Shown in pieces: positions 25,201-39,992 of a stretch of DNA of 64,000 nt. The position numbers and the translations under genes were made by a program. The DNA comes from Xylona heveae TC161 (taxonomy: Eukaryota; Ascomycota; Xylonomycetes; Xylonales; Xylonaceae). The DNA is taken from assembly GCF_001619985.1 (NCBI RefSeq), contig NW_017264193.1, positions 873,726-937,725 of the forward strand, given 5' to 3'. Numbering within the stretch: position 1 is the first letter of the stretch; each line of letters begins with the position of its first letter. The notes under the pieces were generated by a model. That model made no database searches. It was not told the DNA's origin and saw only the letters and a program-made list of their open reading frames with translations.

Positions 25201-26083
25201 ATTTGCCCCCTTTTTTTCCCCTTGGAGATCATGCTGACCATTTTTTCTTGTCTAGGACCCTGAAAACCATCAAGCTCGGCAACGAGAACTCATTGCAGAA
25301 ATCGATGAAGCGCGTAAAAAGCTTGACGACAAACCCAGCAAGAAAATATTTGGGCTATTCAATCGCAAAAAGATGGCCGAAAAGAAGGGCTGGGAAACCT
25401 ATGATGACACCGTCCGAACGGGCGGCGGTGGTTCCACTGCAAGGTCTAGCGCTGAGGGGCAGCATCAAGGTTACGATCCGGTATTATTTGATATCGATGC
25501 TATTCGGGCCGAATTGGCCAGCGAGCAAGTTGAAGTGAGACAACTTGAATCGACTTTACCACCTATGAAGCTCGATCTTAGTCCACCAAAGGCTGCTAGC
25601 ACTGGCTTGCCGTCTCGGCCAGTTTCAGGTCTCAAGGAGTCAATGAGCTATGACTCAGGCCTAGCACAACGCTCGAGATCCGAAGCTGCGTCACCTCTAC
25701 CTCCCTTGCCTCCAACGTTTAACAGCAGTCCCGGTGGGACCACTGAAGCTGCCTCAGCAAGTCAAGACAGTCACCGCATTTTGAAGGAGTCGTATTTTGA
25801 CTATGACGATGATAACTTTCTCCATGGAGAAAGTAGCAACATACAAATGTCGTTTGAGCCTCCGGCCGGGGGTAGTTCAAATCCATCTCCGCTGTCTAGG
25901 TCTACTACCACCACTACTCTGCCGACTTTTTCGGACGTGTCATCTCAGCCGCCGCTTAGACCAGAATTACGATCATCAGTGACGATGCCGGCGACGTTTG
26001 GTGTTGCAGAACAAGACGCGTGGGCCGACGATGAGCACGACGAATTTGGCCATGAAAAGGAAATTCAACTCAGCTTTGAATAA
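22237..26083 (+). CDS. DUF726 alpha/beta-hydrolase membrane protein (TMCO4/Mil1-like)
   Basis: Protein of about 1199 residues in the DUF726 family, which includes human TMCO4 and yeast Mil1; yeast Mil1 is linked to clathrin-adaptor membrane traffic. Exons: 22237-23416, 23481-24469, 24529-24931, 24991-25190, 25256-26083. The first 250 residues are acidic and disordered. Conserved parts follow: DDWQEMPAYAPYDIY, KYLFKE and MIEQLAEHGV. A Gly/Ala-rich hydrophobic hairpin lies at about residues 579-645. The hydrolase core has VGFSLGARVIF with the GxSxG serine at about residue 796. A basic helix with KKLDDKP and RKKMAEKKGWETYDD follows. The donor at 25191 is GTTAGA, weak but needed by phase. The start is the first in-frame ATG after an acceptor-like CAG, so an upstream coding exon is possible. 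Confidence 0.82.
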
Positions 26084-27227
26084 ATACCTGGCTTGATATT
26101 TATTTTTCCGTTACAGAATTTATACACAAATGGCACTAGAGAAGATTTGGGGCATTGTCAGGCTTTTCTCGAACATGTTATGGCGTGTTTTTCTTTCCCC
26201 TTGCATTCTCTTATCAATTTTGCTCTGCATCTATTTAGCACTTTATGGTTGCATTACAGGGGCGTTGAGGTGTGGCATCATATTTACCTTTCTGATTACA
26301 TTTTCCGAACTTTTCTTTTTCACTTTTTTTCCCTTCAAATATCCTTGTTTGTTACATAAAGTGTATGTGCATATCGTCTACACTTGTTCCATTTCCTGTA
26401 TCTATTTCAAATTTTCAATGCTCGACGTTTGAATTCATTATTTGCATTTCGTTCCGCGCTGAAAGGCACTAAACACAGAATGAAGTTCTAGTTGAATATA
26501 ACTGTTAGATGATTGGTTAGTTCCAATGTCAATTGTTTGTTTAAATTGATCAGGTAGCATATTAATGATAGCCTTGGTTGATGATTTAAACCAAAGCAAA
26601 ATGGGTGTTAATCACCGGGTTTAAAAATATCTTTCATATTCTGCATTATTTTCTAACTTTTTTATTCGAGTTAGTTAGATACTTTACAGATTAGGCATCT
26701 AGATTTTCTAGGTATATTATTGAGAGATTGTAATTGCTTGGTGTTGATTTATCACACAGGATTTTTTTTTTTTCTCCACGTCATGATAATATGGGTTTGA
26801 TCTATAAACACATGGCTCTATCGGGCAGCTAAGCTTTTACAAGGGCGTATCTGAACATGACAATTACTATATATCCAAGTACGTTATTATCCAAGTTTTA
26901 AAGGAATGCAAAATCGAATCTACTTCTGGATTTATTAATCCCAAATGTAAGCTGTAAACCTTACCTTAAATACCAATTAACGCGAACTCACCTTTCTTCC
27001 CTGTTAACGCGTCTCTTTTGGAAAAGTCGCGTATTCTACTCCGTTTGAAGGTACCGGGCAGGCCGGAGAGTGAATCTCGGTTGCGGGGGGAACTCCGAAC
27101 TCGATGTCAATTTACTCCGTCACCGGGGCTAACACCCAAGTCCTAACACAGCAGCTCAAAACGACTTTTGCTTGTCTTGCTGCCCATGAATGCCCGAGCC
27201 TGGAGGGAAAAGATCTGAGATAGGGAA
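26084..27227. other. Intergenic, AT-rich 1.1 kb
   Basis: Between two plus-strand genes. It is clearly more AT-rich than its surroundings from 26090 to about 26980, including a T-run at 26762-26773. It then turns GC-rich close to the Rtc4-domain gene. No coding sequence is supported. Confidence 0.5.
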
Positions 27228-30200
27228 ATGGCGGGAAGTGGTCGACCAAAGACGGGGAATGCGACTACGGTCCTGACGAAACGCAATGGACCTGGTAGAT
27301 CACTTCTTTCGACGTTTCATAATAGATCTGGAGGTGCAACAACGACGGCAACGAAAGAAACGAAATCAATGACAGCGACAGCGACAGCAAGGACAGCGAC
27401 AGCAAGGACAGCGACAGCAAGGACAGCGGCAGCAACGACAGGAAGGACAGAAAAGACAGAAAAGACAGCGGCAGCAGCAGCATCAGCAGCTCCAGGATCA
27501 GCACAGGATGGAGCTCTGGAGCTGGCAAGAGTAGCGGCTCGAAAACGTGGCCCGAGTCCGCCGGTTGACGCTGAGCCTTTGAGCTCCGATGACGAATTGG
27601 CGTCCCAGTCGGAGCTCCGTGCAAGGAACAACTCGCAATCGCAAAAGTCCCAAACAGTTTCGGCCAAATTTCATGGGGCGTCAATGCCTCGAGCACAGCG
27701 CCAGAGTCCTGGAGTCAATGACGAACCTATGAGTTCGAGCGATGACGAGCTTTCGCAAAGTCAACAACAAGAACAGCAGCAGCAGAAGCGGGAACAACAG
27801 GGACAACGGGGACAACGAGGGCGCGGATACCCACAAACACGTGGCCAGCTTACAAGGTCTATAAGACCGCCCCGGTTTGGAGGAAAGTATAGAAGATTCG
27901 GCGAGCCCGAGGATTCAGAGGAGGACAAAGCTGGCGAGAACGGAGAAACTACCGTTGCGTCTGAAGGCAAGGCGAATGGAAGCCAATCGTCGTCATCCTC
28001 CTCCGCGGCGTCTTCTGGGCTTCCGTCTCAGAAAAGTGGAGGGAAGCGGCCAAGCGCGGCAACAGATGGCGCGGGAGACGAATTAACAGACGAGTATGGA
28101 TGGATCATATCCTCGCAGTCCTCCGGACGAGCGCGGCAGAAAAGATTGAGGTATTCTGGTTCGGTGTCGAATATTCATACCAAGAGTTCGCAAACAGGCA
28201 GAGCCCAAAAATATGGAAAGGAAGGGCGGTCAAAATCTAGAGAACAGTCTACAGGTATTTTTAACCTTTCAGCATTTTACATGCAACACCGTCGTTGTGT
28301 ATTGTGTGTATGTTTTGAGTGCTGAGGATGGACTGCTTATTTGGATAAACCTAGGTTCCGAGGGAAACTCTTCTGGGGCCTCAAATGGTCAAACGGGTAA
28401 GACGAATTGTGCCATTGTCCATTGTGATATAAGTGTTGTTGAAGCTAATAACCTGATTTTTATATAGGGTCAAAACCAAACGATCACAAATTTGTAGATC
28501 CATTAGAAAAGCACTACGCTTTACAAAAGCGACTCCAGACGTCCGGAAACGGGGACGAAGAAGATGATAATACTTCGTCAAAGGCCCAGTTCCGCATGCC
28601 AAAATATGAACAGCGCCACGAGCCATCCGACACCCCAATAAATAAACCAGAATTCACCATGCCACCGCTTACTGATACTCCGTGGCACAAGTCTCAAATT
28701 AGATCCAAGGATTCTCAGCCATCAAACAACTCTCCTAAACTCCCACGCGCTACATTCAAACATTTCGACGTTGATGCTCTAGCTGGGAAGATTCTCACCG
28801 ACAAAAAGCATACAAAAGATATCGAAAGCCTGTTCCAGGACTCAACAAACTCACCGCCATCATCATCACAACCCAATTCCCAAGCCAACAACAACTACGA
28901 CTCCTCCGCCGGCGATGCATATCCCTTCTTCTCCCGCAGTTCCTCAATTGCACTAAGTTCTCTCCCCAGTTCCCCTAGCGCAGTATCTTTTGACAACAAC
29001 GACGACAACGACGACACTCCCCGTCCCAAATACTCTAGAACTTCTCCACCCACGCACCCTCCTAACCATCGCAACACCCGCTCCTCTTCCCCGTCGCCCC
29101 GCTGCCCCTTTTGCCGCACCCCCGTCGACACGGCCTTCTGGGAGACCCACGGCGAAGGCATGAACATGGCAAAGTTAAAAAACCAAATGCGCTTCTGCCG
29201 AATGCATAAAGAACAGTCCTCCAAACTCGAATGGGCCGCCAAGGGCTACCCCACCATCGACTGGGCCCGCCTCCCTGCCCGTCTGGAGAAATACCATCCC
29301 CGCATCCTTGCCGTGCTGGAGAATTCCCAGCCGTCGTATTATCGAAACGTGCTCGAGACAACGATGAAGTCGGGCAAGAACCGCACCCTCGCGCAGAGTA
29401 TCATGGCGAGTACGTTTCATGAGCTGACGCCGGGGTATTATGGCTCCCGGGGGGCCCGTGTCATGTACGTTTTTCTTTTCCTACTGTTTTCTACTTTTTC
29501 TCTTTATTTTTAATTTTATTTTCTGGTCTTCCTCTCTTATCCTGCCTTACTCCCTCATTCTTTTACTTCTTCCCTCTTCTTTTGCTCATATTTATATCTT
29601 CATTTTCGTTCCCTCTCTTTTGCTCGTAATTTCATCTTCACATTGTTTTTATTTTCTATTTGTTTCCTTCTTGAGGTAAAATCGTACCATCATCCCACAG
29701 GACTCGTATTTATATCTACTCTTCTTACAACCCTACAACCCTATAATTCTACAATCCTATAATCCCACAGTGCAACTAACCAACATCCTCAGGATGGACC
29801 ACATCATGACGCACTTCGCCCCGCAGATCCGCAAAGCCGTCAGTTCCGACCGCGTCGCGGCCTTTGGCGGCCCCTCGGGCTTCGTCCAGGCCGTCCTCGT
29901 GCCCGAGCTCGCCGTCATGTTGGTCAAAGAAGACATGCACATACCTGACCGCCCCAACAACTCCAACTCCAACTCCTATTCCAACTCCAACTCCAACAAC
30001 AGCTCCAACTCCACCTCTCATTCCAACTTCAACTCCAACTCCCAGTCCAACGACAACGGCGACAGGGACAATGACAAAGACACCAGGGACAACGAAAGTA
30101 GTGATGAGCAAGCCCGGCGCATCCTCCGGGAGAGTATCGAGATTGGCGACCTGCTGAACGAAGAGGAAGAAGACCGGGTGCATGCGATTCAATTTGATCA

Positions 30201-30231
30201 TGGCTTTGGAGGGCGGGAAATTATCTCGTGA
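27228..30231 (+). CDS. Rtc4-domain protein
   Basis: Protein of 834 residues with a C-terminal Rtc4 (restriction of telomere capping 4) domain. Yeast RTC4 was found through telomere-capping genetics; its mechanism is unknown. Exons: 27228-28254, 28355-28396, 28468-29464, 29793-30231. Exon 2 has only 42 bases. The N-terminal half is disordered and rich in Ser/Gln/Arg, with SSDDE motifs. A CPFCRTPVD knuckle near 29101 precedes the domain, followed by QMRFCRMHKE, WARLPARLEKYHP and TPGYYGSRGARVM. The final exon has HFAPQIRKAVSSDRVAAFGG and FVQAVLVPELAVMLVKEDM. The domain is broken near its end by a long Asn/Ser repeat, after which it ends in GDLLNEEEEDRV. Intron 3 is long for this window (328 bases) and pyrimidine-rich. 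Confidence 0.85.
27378..27437. repeat. In-frame 15-base minisatellite
   Basis: Three perfect copies and one imperfect copy of ACAGCGACAGCAAGG, encoding Thr-Ala-Thr-Ala-Arg in the Rtc4-domain gene. Decayed units of the same family run on to about 27480. Confidence 0.9.
29959..30055. repeat. AACTCC-type tandem repeat encoding Asn/Ser
   Basis: An imperfect six-base repeat within the last exon of the Rtc4-domain gene. It gives alternating Asn and Ser for about 30 residues and sits inside the conserved C-terminal domain. Confidence 0.85.
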
Positions 30232-31080
30232 TTCATACCCACTAGTTTCTTCTTTTTGATCCCCTTTTCCCTCCCTCCCTTCTTTCTCCCTCGGTTTTCT
30301 AAAAGATTTTTTTTTGTTTTCTCAAAAGGGGCTTGATTTACTTTAGTTTCAGCGAGATGCCCCCATGTAAAAAAATTGCCATTTAACATTTAGATTTTTC
30401 TACTACTCTACTAGAAGACTGCATGTACGGAGAGGTACGTGCACATGGCGCGTGTATACTATACCCTATTATCCTCTCCTTTTGACCGTTTCAGCAGGCG
30501 TAAATTTATACATTTGGTTTTTTTTTTCCTTTCGGGTCAAGGCGTGTGTGTACCGGCTTGGCAGCTATTATGATTAGGGTAGGATTTAGAATTATGTTAA
30601 GGAATGTGATTTTTTTTTCTTGGTCATCTTGATAGCGTAAACACTCGGTCGTATTTAGTTTCAGAGGTCAAAGCAAGTGAATTGGAGATGCGAATCGTCG
30701 ATACATTCACGTCTGTATTCCTTTGAGCAAATTTGAAGAGCCTTGGTTGATTCATCTATATTCGTATTTTTATTTTAAAACGTCAAGCATGAGTTGATTT
30801 GTTCGTATCGCATAATGTCATCTTCTCTTTTTCCCCTCGGGACCAAAGGCGAAGCCGAGTGACAGGTCTGTGAGGCAAAAGAAAAAAAGTGCAAAGCAGG
30901 TCTGTCTATGGCAGGCTAAGGAAGCAATGGAATGCAAGGTGGGGGGAAAAATAAATAGAAAAAGGAGGGGGAAAACGGGATATAGATATCGTCGAGATTA
31001 GTCTCCTTCTCGTCAGAAAGGAGGCAGGTCAGTGTTGGTAAGACATAGATGTGCTCGTTGCTATTTGTGAGGATCACAAT
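30232..31080. other. Intergenic, convergent 3' ends
   Basis: Between the Rtc4-domain gene and the epimerase gene on the other strand. Several T-runs occur (30307-30315, 30520-30528, 30610-30618). No gene is seen. Confidence 0.5.
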
Positions 31081-33169
<2,089 letters not shown>

Positions 33170-36100
33170 TCATGAACCTCGACTTCGGCGAGCAGCTTCG
33201 TGAACCTCGGTCCGTACCTCGAACAGAACGTCGTCAATTTGACGCACCTCTTGAGGACCGAGAACAGCGCGTTGGATATCCTTGAGAATCTTTTTAAGAC
33301 CCCCAATGATAGTCTGCCCGGATTCTTGAGACCCGTCCTGGCCACCAGTCTTGTCCGTATCATCATCTGCTTCGGATTCTGCCAGAGCAACCTCGAGCGA
33401 GACCAAGTCTGCGCTGCGCTCCTCAACATCTGATTTAGTGGAGAAAGACATTGGCGCCGCATTTTCTGCTTCCACCTGACCTTGCTTGTCATCATCACCC
33501 TCAGTTGCTGCTTGAGGCGCCGGATCTTTACCAGTGTTGGATGTGGCGTTATTCGTCTTGGTGATCGACGTCCCATCTTTGTCGAATGGTTCATCATCGG
33601 CGATGAACAAAGGACTCTTGCCTGCTCTCGACCTGCGATGCTCCACCTCGACCCTATCGAGAACCCTGGTCCGTCCTTTGCCAGAGCGTAGGACCGAGAG
33701 CGTGAATTGTTGTTCACCCTGAGTAAGATTCTCCTTGTGATCTGGCGAAGATGCGTCCTTTTCAGTCGCAGATCCTTGAGAAGCTTGACTAAGTCTAGTC
33801 GACTTTCGTTTCTTTATCGACTTTACTTTTGGTTCCATGACGCCTTCTGTTTTTAATGGACAAAAAGTTAGCGTCGAGGGCACAACAAGATATTGCACGA
33901 TTTTTACATACCTTTGCCAGTGTCAGCGACAGTCTCAGCCTCGACAGTATCTGTACGACGACGTTTTCGGCCCCTTCTTGGCTTTGGAGTGGATGGACTA
34001 TTTGGCTTTTCATCTTCAATAAGCTCTTTTCGGGCCGCTGATTCAAGTTCGACTTGCGTAACAGGTAAAGGAGACTGCTCAAGCTTAACCTTTGAGGTTG
34101 TATCCTCAGCAAGCTGGGAAGAAACAATGATGCAGTCGAGCTCTTCATCTGCGACAGCCGACCGACGAGAATTCTGATTCTTATTTTCAACAACGGCAGT
34201 GTCGCAGGAGTTCGTTCGAGAGCGTTTTTCAGGAGAACCGCTATTGGCCACGGCGGAACGGCGCTTTCGCTTCCTTCCCCGACGAGATGACCTATGACTG
34301 CTCTGTTGAGACATATTGAATGCTTCTTCTTGTCCCTTGTTGGACAGCTGCATTTGGATCTCATCCTGAAGCACAGGTCCTTTGCTCCGATCCGCTTTAG
34401 AATCGCAAAATGAGTTTTCCACGAAACTGATATCGTCAAGGATGGTCGGGGGAGGATTGCTCTCGATCGTCTCATCGGCATCCTCGACAAGCGGATTCCC
34501 CTTTGCGCCAGTGTGACGGAGTGCAGACGCGTCATTTGCATCATCATCCAAATGGTGAATTGGAGATTGAGGAGCGTCTACAAAAACGTCGTCATTGTTG
34601 TTTTGCTCACCCCGCGGGCTGGACGGTGAACTGGCTTCATTTTTGTCTTTCAGATCGTTCGCTTCAATTGATTCAGCGGAACCATTGGAGGACACTTGGC
34701 GCCAGAAAGAATCGCTTCCCGATAAAAGATCACCATTTGAGGTGTCGTTCGCCGAGTTGTCATGTTTGCTTTCAACTGAATCGCTTTGATGATCGACGTC
34801 ATCCTCAGGTTCTTCAGATTTCTTCGAGGGGCCCAAGGTCGCACTACCGCTTTCAAAAGAAATTTGTTGTGCCAACAGAAAATCGTCATTCATAATATCG
34901 TCCTCAGTTTCCAAACCTCCAATTCTTTCATCGTCATCTCTTGCCAGGGATAGATGTGTTTCATCGTCACTAACATCCGCAATGTCTTCTGATTCCTCAT
35001 TGATTCCAAACTCGTCATCATCCATGGGCGGAGGAGAAGACGGCGGTTCACTGAGCTCTTCGTCATCTGAGTCAAAGTTTAGTGTCGAGTAATCAAAATG
35101 CACAGCCTCGTCTTTATTTGTTTGCTGCTGTTCAGGTTCACTGCGTCTAGGGGTAGGAGACGATGCAAGAAAATCGTTGGCAACACTGTCCGAGGGAGGG
35201 GGCAATGTTGGTGTCATTTGTCCATCATCTGCCTGCAAAGGATGTTGATTGGATGTCGAAAATTGCGAGCTGAGTGAAAGGCGTCGACCGCCATTCTTTT
35301 TCTTCTGTGACCCTGGTGCAGGTGAACCAGATCGGAAATCGGGAAACATTGCCGTTTCCGCGGCTTGTCGCTCACGGACTTCTCGTTGTCGACTTGTCAA
35401 GAGTTGTGAATCCGTTGATTTGGTCGGCACCGGGGATGATTCGACTGGCGTAAAATCGACTTGGGAATCGTCGTGACGAAGACGACGCTTGGAAGCTGGA
35501 GTCTCGCTATTTCCGCCCTTTGATAATGTCCGTGATCTCGTCTGTACACTTGGAGGTTCCTTGGTTGGGCTCGAAGGTACCCGAGGAGATCTCAAAGAAA
35601 GACGTTGACTTTTTCTGCTGGCAATCCGACGTTGCGTTGGTGACGGCCTTATTGGCGACGACCGGAATGGATCGACATCAGATGAGAAGCCGCCAACATC
35701 ATCCTGGGATTCTGAGAAGACCGGAATACGTGAAGGCAACTATCACATTAGCAAAATAGCCCAAATCAGTTTGCGAGCCTGAACTTACATCCTCAACATC
35801 ATCTGGGAAGGAAGGCAGCCGAAGGTCTGCAACCACTCGGCATTGTTGCAATGCTTTTAATACCAAGGGTGGATAGCAGATGGTGTCCTCGAGTCCAAAT
35901 GTCTCATTCCACAGGTCCACCGCCACACTCATAATACGCTTGCGTCGACTTTGTAAGCCCGCTGCCAGAAGCACGTCGAGGGCGCGAAGCAAAGAACTAT
36001 CAGTGCCTTGAAGACTACGAATAGAAGCTGCAATTTTCAACCAAAGCTGAAACACCTGAGAAAGTCAGCTACCAATTGCTTTTTGTGGCCTGATATAGAC

Positions 36101-39100
36101 ATAGGGGGCAAACAGCTGAACATACTTGGTTAGAAACTTGATCTTGACTATGCAGTAACTGTTTGCTATCCTCAATAAACAAAGCCACTCCATTTTGAAT
36201 GCGTTTGAGAAGTATGCCCGTCCAGGTTAGTGGCCGATGACGAATGAATTCCGTAGTGGCTGAAATTAGCTTGGCAACGCCGTGAAGCTCGATCTTCTCC
36301 AGATTCTCGTAGCAGCTTGAAAATAGAGAATTGATCATCTCGTACAAGTGATTGAACGAATCAAGTTCATTTATTTTCTTAGGTGCCGGAGAGAAACCCC
36401 AGAGTGTCCTCTTGCTCCTCTCCATAGACGACCAATCAACCGGCTTGAGACTAGAGCTCAAAATCAGAGAGCCACATAGAAGGAGTATTTCGGAGTTTTC
36501 TGCCTCAAAGGCTCGGGTACTGATGACATGGGCCAAGGGCTCAGTAATAGATATAATGGCCGCTGCATCACCTGCTTCCTTTTTAACAACAGCCGCAAAA
36601 GCGATGAACAAGGCCTCCCAATCTGAAAAGCATTCCTGGTCCCTCAGACCGCATCCGACTTCAAGAATCTTGGTGATTTCGCGATATTCCTGGCCGACGG
36701 GCTGAGGAGTATCCGTTACAGAACCGGAATTGCTCTGCTCGATGGTGGCCCGAGCTAATGTAGCGACGGTACTCCATAGTTGCAAGGCTTTCCTGGAATC
36801 GTAGGATGAACTCCAATTTCCATGTAGCAATTGTGCACATTCCCTCAGGAAGCTAAGCCGTAACATCCGGGAACTTCGAGAAGTTCGGCATCGTTCGAGC
36901 AGGTCTCGAAGCATGCCAAAATACGTTTCAGATGGTTCGATGGCAAGTTGGGGCTTGGAAAAAAGCGAGAGCAGGTGAATTATAGGAGACTGAGGATCTG
37001 AATCTCTCGATAATCGGCGAGATGGGGTCAGCGCCGCTTCAAATTTATCTTGAGCAATTCTCATGAGAATCTTCTCGGTGAAGACAATGGATCCAACATG
37101 ATCCATGACTGTGTTGACCAGAAAGGCATATCTTTCAATGAAAACGTCGCTCGGCTGGCCGTTGCACCCGAGCGCTTGGGGGCCCGTAATCCACAGCTTC
37201 TGAAGAAGATTAAAAACCTGCGCCAAAGCTTTCACAAGTTCAGGAGAGACTTTGACTTCTTTGCTTCCGGCTTCCCCAATGACCCTGAAAAAGCCTCGCC
37301 AGATCTTCTTACTCCAACAGTCACCTTCAATCGACGTTGCCCATGAGTCGCCTTTGAGGATCATCTCCATGATTCGAATAATTGCAGGCACTCTGGCACG
37401 AACCCACTTAGCATCGAGGCGGGGTAATTCCTCTGGTCTCACAGGTTCCAGCATATTTGCCCTTTCTGGGTTCCAAATTGGAGCAGGAGAAGCTTCGAGC
37501 ATCGCAGCGAGAATTCGATAACACTGGCTGCTTTCCTGTTGTTCTCGAAGAAGAAGTTTTCCAAATATTTGGGCTACGTACTCTTCCCAGTACAAGTCGA
37601 GCTGTTCGAAAGGCGACAGTGGTCTAAAGGAGTAATAAAGAAGATTGCAGTAGCTCGAGAAGGCGCCTTGCTTCGTTCTGCCGGCGTATTTATCGTGGCT
37701 CTTACGGTCCAATTGTGCTATGATTGGCTGTCTGAGCATTTTGATCATGGGTTGTGCTGTGGAGGTGTCGGGATTGATGGCGTAAACGAGCCGATTCCAT
37801 GCCAGATTCGCTTGAAATTTGGTCAGGAGGTCATTAGAATTGAAACATTTCTGGATGATGTGAAGCCAAGCTCTGAAATGGTCCCAGTGTTCAAGCTGAT
37901 ATTGGCGGCTTCGGAGATATAGAACGACGACACTCCAGACTTGTGCTACATGTGGTCCGTCGTCTTTGCTAGCGAGCATTGCCTCCAGCCGTTCGACAAA
38001 ATATTCAAAGAAGCGTCCCCTTTCGGTTTGCTGATCCAGCGTCGCCTTGACGACTCGAGATATAGATGGTAGAGTGCCCAAGATCATAGATGTCTGAAGA
38101 CCAAACGAAATTGCTCGTGTACGTATTTCCTTGATGCTGCTCAGCATACCGACAAAAATATGGTCCATCCAATCGGTAACTCTCGAAACGACAACCGATT
38201 TGCTTTGATTAAATAAGCGTTCATAGACCATGAGTCGTTCGCACACAATGGCATTTCCCTTGACCCGCTGATCAATGTCTCTCAGAGCCGCAAGAAGACG
38301 AGTGACACGATCGGTTGTCATGATTCTTGCCGAGAATTTTTGTTGGCTGAGAAGGTGCATATAATGATTGATGACAGCTTTGGGTTGTTGAGCCTCTTGT
38401 ACGATGCTAATTGCGTGATCGATGAGAAATAAGCAGAACTCTTCCGTCAGCATCTCGCAAAGTAATGGTGTCCAGATAAAGGTAATAACAAGTTTTAATG
38501 CCTGGGTCACCAGAGTAGTATCTAACGTTCCGGAGTCGTGGGGCGATTGAGCAGTGAGGTCCCTGCGGATGAATTGTTCCAGTAGCCCCATTTTCCCCTT
38601 GATTGTCTTAATTTCGGGCACCGCATCGTACGCCTTTAAAGCGCCAGATAAGGCGATATACGAATCCAGTCTCGAGTTTCTATCTTCGCCGGCTAGTTGT
38701 TGTACGACCGACTCCAACATGTCCGAGAACTGGTCTTGACTCTGCACCACAGGAGATTTGCCGTCATCCTCGACTGCACCAGTGACAGATGTTTGAGGTA
38801 AAGGGCGGTCGTAGGGTTTAAGAATGGACTTGATCGATTTGCGTTCTCGAGATGGCGGCAGTGGCCGCAATGGAGTTTCACGCCTGAAACTTTGACCAGT
38901 AAAAGACGGAGCTTGGTGATAATCTGTCCAGGGAGAGAAGCCGACTCGCTTCGTTTTCTTCCCAGGTGTGGCCGATTCGGCGGAGGAGGAGGAGGGAGAA
39001 TTATTGGGCGGGGTATCTGCAGCAATGGGATGAACCAGCAAGTCTGCAGACTTGACTGGTGAATCGCCTAAAGTCCTTTGCTTTGTTAATTTTCCCGAGT

Positions 39101-39167
39101 CTTTTGGCGGAGTCGGCGGCCTAGGGGGAAGACCCTCGAACGGACGGCCGGATTCCAGCATGATCAT
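33170..39167 (-). CDS. rif1: Rif1 telomere-length and replication-timing regulator
   Basis: Nuclear protein of 1937 residues. Rif1 recruits PP1 phosphatase to chromatin, delays origin firing and regulates telomeres; this is family knowledge. Exons: 39167-36126, 36055-35789, 35739-33912, 33846-33170. After a Pro-rich start (LPPRPPTPPKDS), the sequence KKTKRVGFSPW contains an RVxF motif at residues 74-77, and KSILKPYDRPLP contains SILK at 114-117; both are PP1-docking motifs. The Rif1_N alpha-solenoid follows from about 130 to 1050. The rest is acidic and disordered with many SP and TQ sites. A short conserved C-terminal helix region (LKKILKDIQRAVLGPQEV) ends the protein. I start at 39167, the first in-frame ATG; a second lies two codons later. 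All phases close. Confidence 0.9.
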
Positions 39168-39992
39168 GATATCCGTCCAGGCCACCGAAACAGCGAAAGA
39201 GGATCAGGCAATTCTAGGAAGCGACCGAAAAAAGCATATCGGCGCCAAAGAAACAATCCAACGCCAACTAGAGGGTATCAAGTCGTACTCATGTTCAAAA
39301 GTCTGGGGAACGAAGGCAGCAACTCAAATGACGACCAAAAGGTTGAAGGTTTGGTGTAGATGGCCTGTGCGCCAACATTACGGGTTAAGGAAGACGCGCA
39401 GAGAACGCGCCCAAGGAAGGAGCGACCCCCGGGACGTGTAAAGTGTGGCGTATGGTTGGCGTTTGAGCTTCTGATTTGCTAATGACTTTTATGTGGCTAC
39501 TGGCCAATTGTGGCTGATAACGTTGCCAAATCATTTTTCCCAATGAAGTAAGTGCGACGGATTTGTCCAATTAAGCGAGGAAGTACTTGCCCCGCCTAAA
39601 ATCAGGGTCCATGTGGTCACGAGGTGTGCATAAGTAATGCCGTGGTAATGGATGTACTCTATCTGAAACATACGGTAAGTCCCATCACGCTGCATTGCGG
39701 GAGGGAAGCTACATATTGCATGTGGGGTCAAGGGTTTTGAATGATACCTTGAGAGCCCCTTCGACGTAACTACACGTTCAAAAGGTAACATGCATTATAA
39801 AGTCCATCTGAGATGTAACAACGTTAGCAGGCTGACACGTTCATATTCTACTCAGCGATCGTAATAACTCTTGCTCCTTTAAATCAACAATCATTTCCTA
39901 AATCTCCAACGCTTTCCCTGAATCTCTACTCAATTAGGTTATCAGTCGTCTTGCGATCCGCTCTAGAAAATTGACTGAATTTTTTTGGTGCC
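39168..39992. promoter_or_regulatory. Divergent promoter region, rif1 / ric8
   Basis: 825 bases between the start codons of rif1 (minus) and ric8 (plus). A pyrimidine-rich stretch (39875-39950) precedes ric8, as is common near fungal transcription starts. No defined element is claimed. Confidence 0.45.

Noticed and set aside
33795-34547. 250-codon minus-strand frame within rif1
   Set aside because: Overlaps rif1 exons 3 and 4 in another frame; rif1 is supported by phase closure and family sequence.
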